From Rhynchopus euleeides (taxonomy: Eukaryota; Euglenozoa; Diplonemea; Diplonemida; Diplonemidae), in NCBI GenBank assembly GCA_963210315.1, contig OY723267.1, forward strand, positions 868,001 through 932,000: DNA of 64,000 nucleotides, written 5' to 3'. Positions 63,983 through 64,000 of the stretch are shown here, piece after piece. The number at the start of each line of letters is the position of its first letter. Within the stretch, counting starts at the first letter, position 1. The notes under the pieces are model-generated. The model did no database searches, was not told where the DNA came from, and was given only the letters and a program-made list of their open reading frames with translations. Both the position numbers and the translations under genes were made by a program.

Positions 63983-64000
63983 TTTTTGGAAAAATTATTG

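Noticed and set aside
1..64000. CRISPR arrays, bacterial operators or phage genes.
   Set aside because: Tandem repeats here lack regularly spaced unique spacers, and gene structure is eukaryotic.

Overview
This is nuclear DNA from a unicellular eukaryote, most likely an alga or protist. Genes carry short spliceosomal introns, proteins are long and low in sequence constraint (poly-Gln, poly-Pro, poly-Gly/Ser/Ala), and there is no bacterial operon structure. The many G or C homopolymers (10-20 nt), the dense layering of transposons and the strict GTATGC intron donors make a chromerid-like or other alveolate/stramenopile alga a reasonable guess. That is inference; no diagnostic marker gene was seen.

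Layout. 1-6 kb: no convincing gene. It holds poly-G tracts, a 615-bp inverted-repeat element and the first copy of a hAT-like MITE (2432-3490). 6-15 kb: four host genes, all on the minus strand and all of unrecognised function. They are a tail-anchored Ser/Ala-rich protein, a polyQ multi-pass membrane protein, a small three-exon Pro-rich basic/acidic protein, and a protein with a C-terminal membrane segment. 15.5-20.2 kb: a complete-looking tyrosine-recombinase (DIRS/PAT/Ngaro-type) retrotransposon with A1-ORFs-B1-A2-B2 split direct repeats and the order gag - tyrosine recombinase - RT/RNase H. 21-25.9 kb: a four-exon gene for a 1475-residue kelch / coiled-coil / multi-p25alpha-like protein.

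26-64 kb is transposon-dominated. It holds two adjacent piggyBac-like TTAA elements, one with a hAT-like MITE nested inside it; an AT-rich foldback element with perfect 42-bp TIRs and a nested TA-flanked element; and a third MITE copy carrying its own nested element. It also holds an intact autonomous hAT transposon (40124-43688, 1006-residue transposase, 8-bp TSD) and a 420-bp hAT-type MITE. Two copies of an unusual 1.0-1.3 kb element (47205-48205, decayed; 62698-63982, intact ORF) have 12-bp TIRs, 5-bp TSDs, an orphan zinc-finger-like protein, and a 30-bp subterminal block in DIRECT orientation inside otherwise inverted ends. 50-55 kb is minisatellite and duplicated non-coding sequence. 55-61 kb holds a BED-finger/hAT fragment and several nested inverted-repeat elements.

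The strongest candidate for something undescribed is the orphan-protein element at 62698-63982 / 47205-48205, followed by the rearranged tyrosine-recombinase retrotransposon and the kelch-p25alpha fusion protein.
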